Below, piece by piece: positions 37,749-45,951 of a stretch of 64,000 nucleotides of DNA (within the stretch, counting starts at the first letter, position 1; the number at the start of each line of letters is the position of its first letter). A model generated the notes under the pieces. That model did no database searches. It was not told the DNA's origin and worked only from the letters and a program-made list of their open reading frames with translations. The position numbers and the translations under genes were made by a program. The stretch is from positions 155,041 to 219,040 of the forward strand of contig CAMLKG010000003.1 in assembly GCA_946480695.1 (NCBI GenBank), read 5' to 3'. This DNA is from an uncultured Cellvibrio sp. Lineage in GTDB: Bacteria > Pseudomonadota > Gammaproteobacteria > Pseudomonadales > Cellvibrionaceae.

Positions 37749-38687
37749 ATGAAACAAGCCATTATGTTCCCAGGATTGGGGGCGGATTATCCGGACATGG
37801 TTGCAACATTTTGCCAGCATCACCCGGAAACCACCAACGCGGTTGAATTAACCATTGAGCAAGGTTTGCATTTGGCAACCGCATTTGGTTTGAAAGATGT
37901 ACATGCGCGTAAATTTTTGCGTACCCAGCTCAGCATCCATGCACTCAACCTCGCCTGGTTTTCGCTGCAAAAGAATTTATTACCGCACGCAGCTTGCGGC
38001 CATAGCCTGGGTTTTTATGCCGCCGCCGTTACCGCTAACGCGATCCGCGCTGAAGATGCGCTGGGTATTTTGGTGGCGGCATTTGCCAAGTCCTGGCATC
38101 AATTCTCCGACACGCACAAAAAGGTCGCCGTTTTAACCGGTTTTGTGCCACTGCTGGAAACACCCTTGACGAATTACGCTATCGAAGTGTTGTCGGTCAA
38201 CAATCCCACCCAATGGTTGTTGTACGGTGTGCACAACGAATTTGAGGCGTACCTGGAGCAAGCGGGTGATCAGGTGATGCGGATTGATTATTTTGCAACT
38301 GCATTACCGTTTCATTCCAATGAAATGAAGGATATCTGTAAAGCGATGGAACAGGAATTTTGTGCGATGGAATTTCGCGATCCGCGCTGGCCATTAATTT
38401 CACACATCGGCAAATCTACATTAATTACCACCGCCGAACAGGTGCGCTGGCATTTGTTGAACCAATTGCGTTTGCCTATCAATTGGCCGCAATTGGTCGC
38501 GCAATTGAAAACATTGGAGCTGGATTCCATCCTTGAATTGGGTCCTAACCGCATCCTTACCCAAATGATTCGTTGGGTTGATAAACGCATGAATGCCAAA
38601 TGCGTCGATATTTATCGCGTAAAGGAAACTACCCACGCAGTAGTTAATTCATCAACAAACACAACAGCAAAGGTGGCTTTAGCATGA
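37749..38687 (+). CDS. FabD-like acyltransferase lacking the carboxylate-binding Arg
   Basis: 312 residues, about the length of FabD (309). The active-site elbow is GHSLGFYAA with Ser86 and the catalytic His is His189 (LPFHS). Two residues of true malonyltransferases are missing. The N-terminal FPGQG is FPGLGAD, so the oxyanion Gln is replaced. The Arg that binds the malonyl carboxylate (Arg117 in E. coli FabD, 25 residues after the Ser) falls in LVAAFAKSW, which has no Arg. Known loading acyltransferases that take non-carboxylated starters also lack this Arg. I infer that it loads an arylacetyl starter made by the flanking oxidoreductase onto the ACP. ATG 37749 is chosen over an upstream in-frame start at 37728. 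Its stop overlaps the next start (ATGA). Confidence 0.82.
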   Translation: MKQAIMFPGLGADYPDMVATFCQHHPETTNAVELTIEQGLHLATAFGLKDVHARKFLRTQLSIHALNLAWFSLQKNLLPHAACGHSLGFYAAAVTANAIRAEDALGILVAAFAKSWHQFSDTHKKVAVLTGFVPLLETPLTNYAIEVLSVNNPTQWLLYGVHNEFEAYLEQAGDQVMRIDYFATALPFHSNEMKDICKAMEQEFCAMEFRDPRWPLISHIGKSTLITTAEQVRWHLLNQLRLPINWPQLVAQLKTLELDSILELGPNRILTQMIRWVDKRMNAKCVDIYRVKETTHAVVNSSTNTTAKVALA

Positions 38688-40639
38688 GCAGTTTCATGTC
38701 AGGATGTGAAGCTATTGCGCGCGGTGCCTGGGAAGGCGGCGTTGATGTTATTACGTCATACCCGGGTTCACCGGTAACCGATATTGTCGGCGCAGCCCAG
38801 CGGTTCAAGGAAATCCGTTGCCAATGGGCCGTGAATGAAAAAGTGGCCATGGAAATGGCGGCCGGGGTTGCCCACGGCGGCGGCCGTGTATTAACGGTGA
38901 TGAAACACGTCGGTTTGAATGTCGCTGCGGATCCATTTTTCAACCTCGCTTACACCGGTGTTGAAGGAGGACTGGTTGTGGTTGTTGGCGATGATCCTGG
39001 CGCACGCAGTTCGCAAAATGAACAGGACTCCCGTTTGCTCGCCATTGCCGCGAATATTCCGGTATTGGAACCGGCGAATCTGCAAGAGGCTTATCTATAT
39101 ACCAAATTAGCCTTTGAAATCAGCGAAACTTTTGATGTGCCGGTGATTGTGCGTGTCACCGCGCAGCATTGTTATAGCAGTGACCGGGTGGTGACCGGTA
39201 TGCGCCAAAACAAGAATCGCCAGTTGGGATTTGCCGGCCCCATCCAGAAATATTTATTGCTGCCGGATTTCGTAGTGAATCGCCACCAACAATTGGTCAA
39301 CAATTTGAAACTGCTCGCCAGCAGCGATTGGAACCACTGGTTGGTGGATGTTTCCGAGCATCCGTGCACCACCGGCAAAAAATACCCTTACGGCATTATT
39401 TGCAGCGGCTATATCCATAACATGGTGTGTGAAGTAGTGGGCGGGCTGAACGTGCCTATTCTGAAACTGGGCATGGCGTTTCCCATTCACGATCAGGCGG
39501 TGCGCGAATTTGCCGAGTGCTGTGAGAAAGTATTGGTGCTGGAAGAATCGTCCCGCGCGATTGAACAGCAGGTACGCCAACTGGGAGTCAATACCGCGGG
39601 ACGCTCCCATTTTGACGGCGTCGGTGAGTTACAGCTTAATGATTTGTTGTGCGATGACATTCCGGCGTGGAATCAATTGGTAAATAGCCAACATAAAAAA
39701 CGCAGCGCACCTGAATTATTTATTCCCGTGCAATACATTGAAACCGTTGCGGAAGATTCCCTGACGGCACAAATTTCCGTACCCAAGCGCCCCGCCGGAT
39801 TTTGCGCCGGTTGCTCGCACTCCCCGATTTTCCATCAATTGGGTTTGCGCAAAATCTACGTGGTTGGTGATATAGGTTGTTACACACTCGGTGCCACTGA
39901 ACCGTTCAGCGCGCTCCACGCCAATTTGTGCATGGGCGCAAGCATCGGCATCCTCCAGGGCTACCTGGCGATTATGGATGCAGACGCGCGCAAAAAAGCG
40001 GTGGCCGTTATTGGCGATTCCACATTTTTCCATTCCGGGATTCCGCCGCTGCTTACCGCAATTAATTCCGGTGTTGCAGCGACCATTTTAATCCTGGATA
40101 ACAGTCGCAGTGCCATGACCGGTTACCAGGACACCTACCCGTCTTACAACCGCGAGGAATGGCTGAAATTGCTGGAAGGCTTTCGTGTGCCGGAATTTGC
40201 CGTGGTAGATGCATTGGACGTTACCGCACTTTCCACCCAACTGGATGCGTTTTTGAATTCCGAAAAATTATCGGTGATGGTGGTGAAAGGCGATTGCGTA
40301 CAAGGCCTGCCGCGCAAAGGTCCAACCAATTATCGCTATACCATCCGCGAAGACATGTGCACCTCTTGCGGCAAATGCATTGAAACCGATTGCCCCAGCA
40401 TTGTTAAAAATTTGCTGGATGACAAAGCCACCTTTGAAATTACCAATGAATGTATCGGCTGCGGGTTTTGCTCTCAAACCTGCCCCGAAAACGCCATTAT
40501 TCCGCTGTCGGTTAATTTCGAATCGCCATTGGTTACCAAAACCTTGGCGAAGGTACCCTGGCATCGGGTAATTAAATTCCTGCGCTCCAAACCAGTGATG
40601 CGCGGAATTCTGGAAAAGTTTGAACGCGAGTATTACTAA
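38684..40639 (+). CDS. Indolepyruvate-type ferredoxin oxidoreductase, alpha subunit
   Basis: 651 residues with the IorA layout. The N-terminal pyrimidine-binding domain has SGCEAIARGAWEGGVDVITS and ITSYPGSPVT. A central region includes MKHVGLNVAADP and GDDPGARSSQNEQD. The TPP domain has FCAGCSHSP, GDIGCYTLG and GDSTFFHSG followed by DNSRSAMTGYQ. At the C-terminus are two 4Fe-4S motifs (CTSCGKCIETDCP and CIGCGFCSQTCP). It decarboxylates arylpyruvates to arylacetyl-CoA together with the beta subunit at 36924. The protein is cytoplasmic and oxygen-sensitive in known members. Translationally coupled to the acyltransferase gene by a 4-base overlap. It is unusual to find it inside a fatty-acid-like gene set. 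Confidence 0.92.
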   Translation: MSSFMSGCEAIARGAWEGGVDVITSYPGSPVTDIVGAAQRFKEIRCQWAVNEKVAMEMAAGVAHGGGRVLTVMKHVGLNVAADPFFNLAYTGVEGGLVVVVGDDPGARSSQNEQDSRLLAIAANIPVLEPANLQEAYLYTKLAFEISETFDVPVIVRVTAQHCYSSDRVVTGMRQNKNRQLGFAGPIQKYLLLPDFVVNRHQQLVNNLKLLASSDWNHWLVDVSEHPCTTGKKYPYGIICSGYIHNMVCEVVGGLNVPILKLGMAFPIHDQAVREFAECCEKVLVLEESSRAIEQQVRQLGVNTAGRSHFDGVGELQLNDLLCDDIPAWNQLVNSQHKKRSAPELFIPVQYIETVAEDSLTAQISVPKRPAGFCAGCSHSPIFHQLGLRKIYVVGDIGCYTLGATEPFSALHANLCMGASIGILQGYLAIMDADARKKAVAVIGDSTFFHSGIPPLLTAINSGVAATILILDNSRSAMTGYQDTYPSYNREEWLKLLEGFRVPEFAVVDALDVTALSTQLDAFLNSEKLSVMVVKGDCVQGLPRKGPTNYRYTIREDMCTSCGKCIETDCPSIVKNLLDDKATFEITNECIGCGFCSQTCPENAIIPLSVNFESPLVTKTLAKVPWHRVIKFLRSKPVMRGILEKFEREYY

Positions 40640-40705
40640 AGCGTTTTTTTAACGTTGTTTTATTAATTTTTTATCACGTTGTTACTAACCCACAAGGAGC
40701 TAATC

Positions 40706-40972
40706 ATGGAACTTACCCAAATCAAAGCACAGCTGCGCGACATCCTGAAAAACCGTCTTGACCTCGTGCTTGACGGCCCCGAGCCAAGCGACGATGGCAA
40801 TTTGTTTAACGAGTGGGGTATCGACTCGGTAGACGTACTCGATCTAGTGCTGGCGATCGAGCAGGAATTTGGTGTGAAGATCAAACAGGGCGACGATAAC
40901 GTTAACGCCCATTTTGAAAATATCACCAAGTTGGCGACTTATATTGACAGCCGCCTGGCGGTGCCGGCCTAA
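40706..40972 (+). CDS. Acyl carrier protein
   Basis: 88 residues. WGIDSVDVLDLVLAIEQEF carries the phosphopantetheine site Ser41 in the DSVD motif, and acidic helix II is typical of an ACP. AAGGAG lies 6 bases upstream of the ATG. It is the only carrier protein in the cluster and the presumed tether for starter and growing chain. No phosphopantetheinyl transferase is encoded in the window, so a housekeeping one is needed. Confidence 0.93.
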   Translation: MELTQIKAQLRDILKNRLDLVLDGPEPSDDGNLFNEWGIDSVDVLDLVLAIEQEFGVKIKQGDDNVNAHFENITKLATYIDSRLAVPA

Positions 40973-41090
40973 GCAATGGTTGTGGTACACGGAGTGATTT
41001 TAATGTTGCGCGCAAGGTTAACTCACTCCCGATTTTTTTACTCGCGCAACGCGCGATTTGGTTTAACGCTAACGCAAGGGAGCAGTTATC

Positions 41091-42305
41091 GTGAATAAAC
41101 GAGTAGCGATTACCGGCTTGGGAGTCGTGTGTCCCATTGGCAATAATATTGCACAATTTGAAGCGGGATTGATTGCCGGCAAGAACGGTATATCGGTGAA
41201 TCATTTTCAGGATACCACCGGTTACCGCAGCCGTTTATTGGGGCAAGTAAAAAACTTCAAGCCAAGGGAGGCATTGAAGCAAAAATACAGCAGGGCTTCC
41301 GCTGTTGAACAATATACGCTGGAAGCGGCCCTGCAAGCCTGGGAACAGGCGGGCCTGAGCCCGACCGATGCCGGGCTGGATCGCATCGGCACCGTACTGG
41401 GCAGCGGCGGCTGCATTCGCAGCACGGAAGAGTTTTTCCTCGATACCATTCGCGAACAACCCAGCAAGCCTTCACGTTTATTAAATTTCAGCCCGGATGC
41501 CGCCGGCACGTTTGTAGCAAACCACTTTGGTTTGCGCGGCCCCAGGAGCAGCATCATGACAGCCTGTTCTTCCGGCGCAACCGCCATCGGTTTTGCCGCC
41601 GATTTGATTCGTGCGGGTTTTGCCGATGTGATGGTTACCGGCGGTGTTGAAGCCTTATCCACCGTGACCCTTTCCGGTTTCAATTCGCTGTCCGCATTAT
41701 CAACGGGAGAGATCAAACCCTTTGATGCAAACCGTGATGGCATAGTGCTGGGTGAGGGCGCGGGCATTCTGATTCTTGAGGATTACGACAAAGCTGTAGC
41801 ACGCGGTGCAAAAATCCTCGCGGAATTCAGCGGCTACGGATTTACCTCCGATGCGCATCACATCACCGCACCCCACCCAACCGGTGCCGGTATGGTGAAG
41901 GCCATGGAGCACGCATTGACGGAAGCGGGTATTGCACGCGAGCAAATCAAATACATCAATGCCCACGGCACCGGCACTGAACTGAATGACAAATCGGAAA
42001 CGGCCGGCATCAAGCGGGTATTTGGTGAGCACGCCAAAAACTTATGTATTTCTTCCACCAAATCCATGATCGGCCATACGCTCAGCGCTGCCGGTGCGAT
42101 TGAGGCGGTTGCGACGGTGCTGGCGCTGCTGGGGCAATTTGCACCCCCGACCATCAACTACGAAACGCCTGATCCCGACTGCGATCTTGATGTGGTGCCA
42201 AACCAAAGCCGCAACCTGAAAATGGATTACGCCATGTCCAATTCGCTGGCGTTTGGCGGCAATAACACTTCGCTGATTTTTAAACGGGAAGCTGCGTATG
42301 TCTGA
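41091..42305 (+). CDS. Ketosynthase, catalytically complete (KS-alpha/FabF-like)
   Basis: 404 residues of the FabF/KAS II type. The full catalytic set is present: Cys159 in MTACSSG, His292 in NAHGTGT, Lys324 and His329 in STKSMIGHTLSAAG. The GEGAGILILE segment and C-terminal SNSLAFGGNN are also conserved. It condenses malonyl-ACP with the acyl chain. Its likely partner is the inactive paralogue at 43897, as in type II polyketide and aryl polyene synthases. GTG start with GGGAG 8 bases upstream. It overlaps the ketoreductase gene by 8 bases. Confidence 0.93.
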   Translation: MNKRVAITGLGVVCPIGNNIAQFEAGLIAGKNGISVNHFQDTTGYRSRLLGQVKNFKPREALKQKYSRASAVEQYTLEAALQAWEQAGLSPTDAGLDRIGTVLGSGGCIRSTEEFFLDTIREQPSKPSRLLNFSPDAAGTFVANHFGLRGPRSSIMTACSSGATAIGFAADLIRAGFADVMVTGGVEALSTVTLSGFNSLSALSTGEIKPFDANRDGIVLGEGAGILILEDYDKAVARGAKILAEFSGYGFTSDAHHITAPHPTGAGMVKAMEHALTEAGIAREQIKYINAHGTGTELNDKSETAGIKRVFGEHAKNLCISSTKSMIGHTLSAAGAIEAVATVLALLGQFAPPTINYETPDPDCDLDVVPNQSRNLKMDYAMSNSLAFGGNNTSLIFKREAAYV

Positions 42306-43074
42306 GCAAGTGATTAAATCCGCACTGGAAAAATCCGTACCAGGAAAAGTTGCGCTGGTTACCGGCGCCTCGCGCGGCATTGGCCGCGCTATTGCGATGC
42401 AATTGGCCGCTGATGGTTACGCGGTTGCGGTGAATTATTGCAGCAGCGATGAAAAAGCTATCGGCGTGTGTGCGGATATTTGTGAACAAGGTGGTGTGGC
42501 AAAGCCGTTCAAGGCCGATGTCGCCAATGCGCAGCAAGTCGAGGCCATGTTTGAGCAAATCAATGCGCAGTTGGGCCCGGTTGCGGTGCTGGTGAATAAC
42601 GCCGGCGTTTTGCAAGACAATTATTTGATGATGATGTCGGAAAACCAGTGGGACAAGGTGATCGACACTAACCTCAAAGGTACCTTCCTGGTGGCGCAGA
42701 TCGCGGTGAAAAATATGATCCGCGCGCGCGCCGGGCACATCGTCAATATGGTCTCCATCAGCGGGCTGGTGGGCACTGAAGGCCAGGCGAATTATGCGGC
42801 GTCCAAAGGCGGCGTGATCGCCATGACCCGCAGCATGGCGCGCGAGCTGGGCCGTTACAACATCCAGGTAAATGCGATTGCGCCCGGTTTTATCAGCACC
42901 GAAATGATCGGCGAAATGAATGAAAAGCAGTTGGAAGAGCATAAGAAGCGCATCCCGCTCAAGCGTATTGGCGAACCGGAAGAAGTCGGGCACCTGGTCA
43001 GCTTTGTAGTGTCGGACAAGAACCGTTATATGACCGGCCAAACCCTGGTGCTCGATGGTGGCTTGAGTGTCTAG
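42298..43074 (+). CDS. 3-oxoacyl-ACP reductase (FabG-like)
   Basis: 258 residues, classical SDR with TGASRGIG, NNAG, a catalytic Ser in MVSISGLVG, YAASK and the FabG-type PGFISTEM. A run of about 15 residues precedes the Rossmann start. It reduces the beta-keto group to the hydroxyl with NADPH. Start overlaps the ketosynthase gene by 8 bases and its end overlaps the MBL gene by 8 bases, so translation is coupled. It is one of two active-looking ketoreductases in the cluster. Confidence 0.92.
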   Translation: MSEQVIKSALEKSVPGKVALVTGASRGIGRAIAMQLAADGYAVAVNYCSSDEKAIGVCADICEQGGVAKPFKADVANAQQVEAMFEQINAQLGPVAVLVNNAGVLQDNYLMMMSENQWDKVIDTNLKGTFLVAQIAVKNMIRARAGHIVNMVSISGLVGTEGQANYAASKGGVIAMTRSMARELGRYNIQVNAIAPGFISTEMIGEMNEKQLEEHKKRIPLKRIGEPEEVGHLVSFVVSDKNRYMTGQTLVLDGGLSV

Positions 43075-43867
43075 TGCGCACGTCTACCCGCTTAACAAGG
43101 GTGACGGTATGACCCTGACGGCCAGTGCCGCCCTGGTGGTCGATGAAGATGCCGTAACCCTGGTTGACCCGGGTAGCCTGGGCGACTTGCGGCAATTGGC
43201 GCGAGCGGTTGCCAGCCGCGGCCTGGAATGGGAATCCATCACCCAGGTGTTTTATACCCATTTGCATTTTGACCATTACGACCTGTGCCATTGGCCGGAC
43301 TTTATCGCGCGGGTACTGGTGCCGGCGCGGGAAGTCGCCTATATCCGCCAGTTGATGAGCTTTCGCGAGTATCCCGAGCAATACCGGGACTATTTGCAAA
43401 CCACCCATGAGCGGATTGCGCGGCCTTTCTTGCGCCAGTTTGTGCACTACCGCCACGACCGGCGTTACAGCGACGAGGTGTTGGCGGCGAGCAAAAACCT
43501 GGTGCATTACGACGGCAAAACGCGCATTAGCAAACACGCCTGGACCCTGCCACTGCCCGGTCACTGCGTGGGGTTGCATGGGCTGGCGGTGGAGGGCGTT
43601 GTAGTGAACCGCGCCGGGGTTGAGTGTTCCGCGCAACCCCGGCAACGGGTGTGTGGACGCGGCATTATCGCCAGCGACGCTGTGCTTTCCGAAAGCGACT
43701 GGAGGCTGAACGATATCAACCTCCACCTGATTTTGAATGACAGCCAGGCCTGGTGGGACACACGGGAATTGTTGAAACAGTTTGACTGGATCCTGCCCGG
43801 GCACGGCGATGCCTTTGTGCCCGGACATAGCAATGTATTGGTACCTGAACAACGCGCGGCACATTAA
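43067..43867 (+). CDS. Metallo-beta-lactamase-fold hydrolase
   Basis: 266 residues, GTG start inside the ketoreductase gene. Metal motif THLHFDHYD (H-x-H-x-D-H), a further His in PLPGHCVG, an Asp in ASDAVLS and a C-terminal LPGHGD. MBL-fold proteins in polyketide clusters act as thioesterases or lactonases that release ACP-bound chains. Placed between ketoreductase and chain-length-factor genes, a release or editing role is plausible but inferred. Its sequence is otherwise closest to general glyoxalase II/lactonase-like hydrolases. Confidence 0.82.
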   Translation: MSSAHVYPLNKGDGMTLTASAALVVDEDAVTLVDPGSLGDLRQLARAVASRGLEWESITQVFYTHLHFDHYDLCHWPDFIARVLVPAREVAYIRQLMSFREYPEQYRDYLQTTHERIARPFLRQFVHYRHDRRYSDEVLAASKNLVHYDGKTRISKHAWTLPLPGHCVGLHGLAVEGVVVNRAGVECSAQPRQRVCGRGIIASDAVLSESDWRLNDINLHLILNDSQAWWDTRELLKQFDWILPGHGDAFVPGHSNVLVPEQRAAH

Positions 43868-43896
43868 CGGCTTATTGAAATAGAAGGAATCTCATC

Positions 43897-45111
43897 ATGT
43901 TTACAGAAAAAATTGTGGTTACCGGTTTGGGCATGGTTAGCCCCCTGGGTTCCGATCCCGGCAAAGCGGTGGAGCGCTTGCAACAGGGTGAATCCGGTGT
44001 GCAGGCGGTGGCTGGAAATCCCTACAGCCCCTTCCTGGCCAATGTGCGGGATTACGATGCCACACGTTTTGTGGCGCGCAGCAAGTTGCGCCGCATGGAA
44101 AACCTCAACCATTACGCGATTAATGCCGCCGGCGACGCGCTGGTCATGGCTGGCCTGCTCCAGCGCAATGACCAGGGCGAGGCCCTGCCGCTGGAGGATG
44201 TCGGGGTATTGGTCGGCACCGGTTACGCCGGTATCGAGAGCGTTATCAAGCACCAGAAGTGCCTGTTCGATGAAGGTATTGAAATGCTGCGACCGGTACA
44301 TTTCCCCACCACCGTCTATAACGCTACCGCCGGGATGATCGCGATCGAGCATCAATTACAGGGAATTAATTCCACCCTTACCGGCCTGGATATGCCTGGC
44401 GAATACGCGTTGCTATATGCCTGCATACTCCTGCAAAAACAGCCGCACAGCAAAATCCTGGTGATTGGCGCCGACGCTTACAACGACCGGCTGCAACAGG
44501 GTTTATACAGCCTTGGCTTGTTAACCCAGGCGCAATCCGCCACGCCGTTCCGCGCCTTTGAACAGGGCAGCGACGGTATTGTCATGGGTGAAGGCGCCGG
44601 TGCGCTAGTGTTGGAAACCGAATCTTCCGCCCGGGCCCGCGGTGTGGAAATCCTGGCGGAGATTGCCGGTATCTTCCAAAACTCCTCCGCCGACCATCCC
44701 TATGGCTACGCCAGTTCACCGGATGCCTCCAGCAAGGCGCTGGAACAGTTAACCCGCGCGAGTGGCAAATCCCTACAGGATTATGACCTGATCAACCTGT
44801 CCGCCAATGGTGTTCCGCCACTGGATAAACTTGAATCCAACCTGCTGGAGCAACTTGACCTGGGCACTACCGCGTGCCGAACCCTGAGCGACTACATCGG
44901 TATCTTCCCCGGCGCTGGTATGTTGCGCCTGCTGTTGGCGATTGCCAGCTTCAAACATCGCCAACAGATTCGCTCGCTGCAAAACGGCAATACCCTCGCG
45001 AGCGTCGAACCGGCCCTGCACCAACCACTGGAAAACTTCGACAGCTTCATCCACCTGGCCAATGGCCTGGGTGGCAACGCTATGGCAATTGATGTACGGA
45101 TGGTGCACTGA
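43897..45111 (+). CDS. Ketosynthase-like protein without catalytic residues (chain-length-factor-like)
   Basis: 404 residues, clearly of the KAS II fold (KIVVTGLGMVSPLG, GVLVGTGYAG, DGIVMGEGAGALVLE) and the same length as the active paralogue at 41091. Each catalytic position is lost. The Cys motif TACSSG reads TGLDMPG, the first His motif NAHGTGT reads SANGVPP, and the Lys/His motif KSMIGH aligns with SDYIGI. This matches the role of chain-length factors (KS-beta), which form heterodimers with an active KS and shape the product. It overlaps the next gene by one base (TGATG). A true chain-length function is inference from the paired arrangement. Confidence 0.88.
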   Translation: MFTEKIVVTGLGMVSPLGSDPGKAVERLQQGESGVQAVAGNPYSPFLANVRDYDATRFVARSKLRRMENLNHYAINAAGDALVMAGLLQRNDQGEALPLEDVGVLVGTGYAGIESVIKHQKCLFDEGIEMLRPVHFPTTVYNATAGMIAIEHQLQGINSTLTGLDMPGEYALLYACILLQKQPHSKILVIGADAYNDRLQQGLYSLGLLTQAQSATPFRAFEQGSDGIVMGEGAGALVLETESSARARGVEILAEIAGIFQNSSADHPYGYASSPDASSKALEQLTRASGKSLQDYDLINLSANGVPPLDKLESNLLEQLDLGTTACRTLSDYIGIFPGAGMLRLLLAIASFKHRQQIRSLQNGNTLASVEPALHQPLENFDSFIHLANGLGGNAMAIDVRMVH

Positions 45112-45572
45112 TGATTTATACCGAGGAACAAATCAAAGGCCTCTTGCCCCATCGCGCACCTTTCCTGTTCGCGCGGGAAGTGGATGTTGTGGAACCCGGC
45201 AAACTGGGCCGTGCGCGGATACAACTGACCAGGGTGGACAATTACTGGCAGGGCGATGCGGGCCTGTCACCCACCCGGAGCGCCGATGTGTTGTTACTGG
45301 AAAGCGCCGCCCAGGTTTTCGGCGTGGTGCTCGCTAGCGGCACCGCAGCCCGATTGGCCACTGACGGCAAAACCGCGGCCGAAGGTAAGCACCTGTTGCT
45401 GGGGTTTGATAATTGCGATATTCCCGGCGACCTCTATGCGCAACCGGAGCTGCACCTGGAAGTCGCGCTGGATGGTGTTTTCGGCTCTATGTACAAAGGC
45501 TCCTTCACAGCCAGCGCCGGTGAACGTTTGCTGGCGCGCGGTGAACTCACAGTAATGCAAGGGGATGCGTGA
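45111..45572 (+). CDS. Hot-dog dehydratase subunit carrying only the catalytic Glu
   Basis: 153 residues, FabZ/FabA-related. The N-terminal IKGLLPHRAPFLFAREV matches FabZ. The catalytic helix region reads VLLLESAAQVFGV with Glu64, but the segment where FabZ has GHFPG reads NYWQGDAGLS and has no His. In FabZ dimers the active site uses His from one subunit and Glu from the other, so this protein cannot be an active homodimer. The next gene supplies a subunit with the His and no Glu. The two should form one heterodimeric 3-hydroxyacyl-ACP dehydratase. Confidence 0.82.
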   Translation: MIYTEEQIKGLLPHRAPFLFAREVDVVEPGKLGRARIQLTRVDNYWQGDAGLSPTRSADVLLLESAAQVFGVVLASGTAARLATDGKTAAEGKHLLLGFDNCDIPGDLYAQPELHLEVALDGVFGSMYKGSFTASAGERLLARGELTVMQGDA

Positions 45573-45934
45573 TGAGCGATGCACTGCTCCAGGAAACACC
45601 TTCGCTTGAAAATGATGCGGCTGAAAAGTCCTGGTATATAGATCCCCATCAACCGGTATTTGCCGGCCATTTTCCCGGTAATCCGATTATGCCGGGAGTG
45701 TTGGTGTTGGGTCTGTTAAAGACCATGCTGGCGGAGCAATCCGGCAACCCCGTACAGGTTGCCGCAATCAAACGACAAAAATTTATTCGCCCGGTACTGC
45801 CCGGCGACACGCTGACCATCCGCATCGGCAAATTGGAAACGGACGGCGAATTTATCGATATCCAATACCAAGCCAATGTTGCAGAGGGTCCGGTGGCCAA
45901 AGGGAGCATCAGCTTCCACCAGGCAAACCGCTAG
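45572..45934 (+). CDS. Hot-dog dehydratase subunit carrying only the catalytic His
   Basis: 120 residues. The FabZ motif is perfect in its first half (FAGHFPGNPIMPGVL, with His33) but where FabZ has Glu (VEAMAQ) this protein has LGLLKTM, with Gly47 at the Glu position. Complementary to the preceding protein. The start is ATG 45572, overlapping the previous stop (TGATG), with AAGGGG 7 bases upstream; a GTG at 45569 is also in frame. Strict overlap supports synthesis in equal amounts, as expected for a heterodimer. Split dehydratases are known in mycobacterial HadAB/HadBC and aryl polyene ApeI/ApeP. Confidence 0.82.
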   Translation: MSDALLQETPSLENDAAEKSWYIDPHQPVFAGHFPGNPIMPGVLVLGLLKTMLAEQSGNPVQVAAIKRQKFIRPVLPGDTLTIRIGKLETDGEFIDIQYQANVAEGPVAKGSISFHQANR

Positions 45935-45951
45935 CAAGGACACCAATAACC

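Noticed and set aside
37749..38687. Annotation as ordinary malonyl-CoA:ACP transacylase (FabD)
   Set aside because: The conserved Gln of FPGQG and the carboxylate-binding Arg are absent, so malonyl specificity is not supported.
43897..45111. Annotation as an active beta-ketoacyl-ACP synthase II
   Set aside because: Fold and length fit, but the Cys, both His and Lys positions are all changed, so a condensing activity is not supported.
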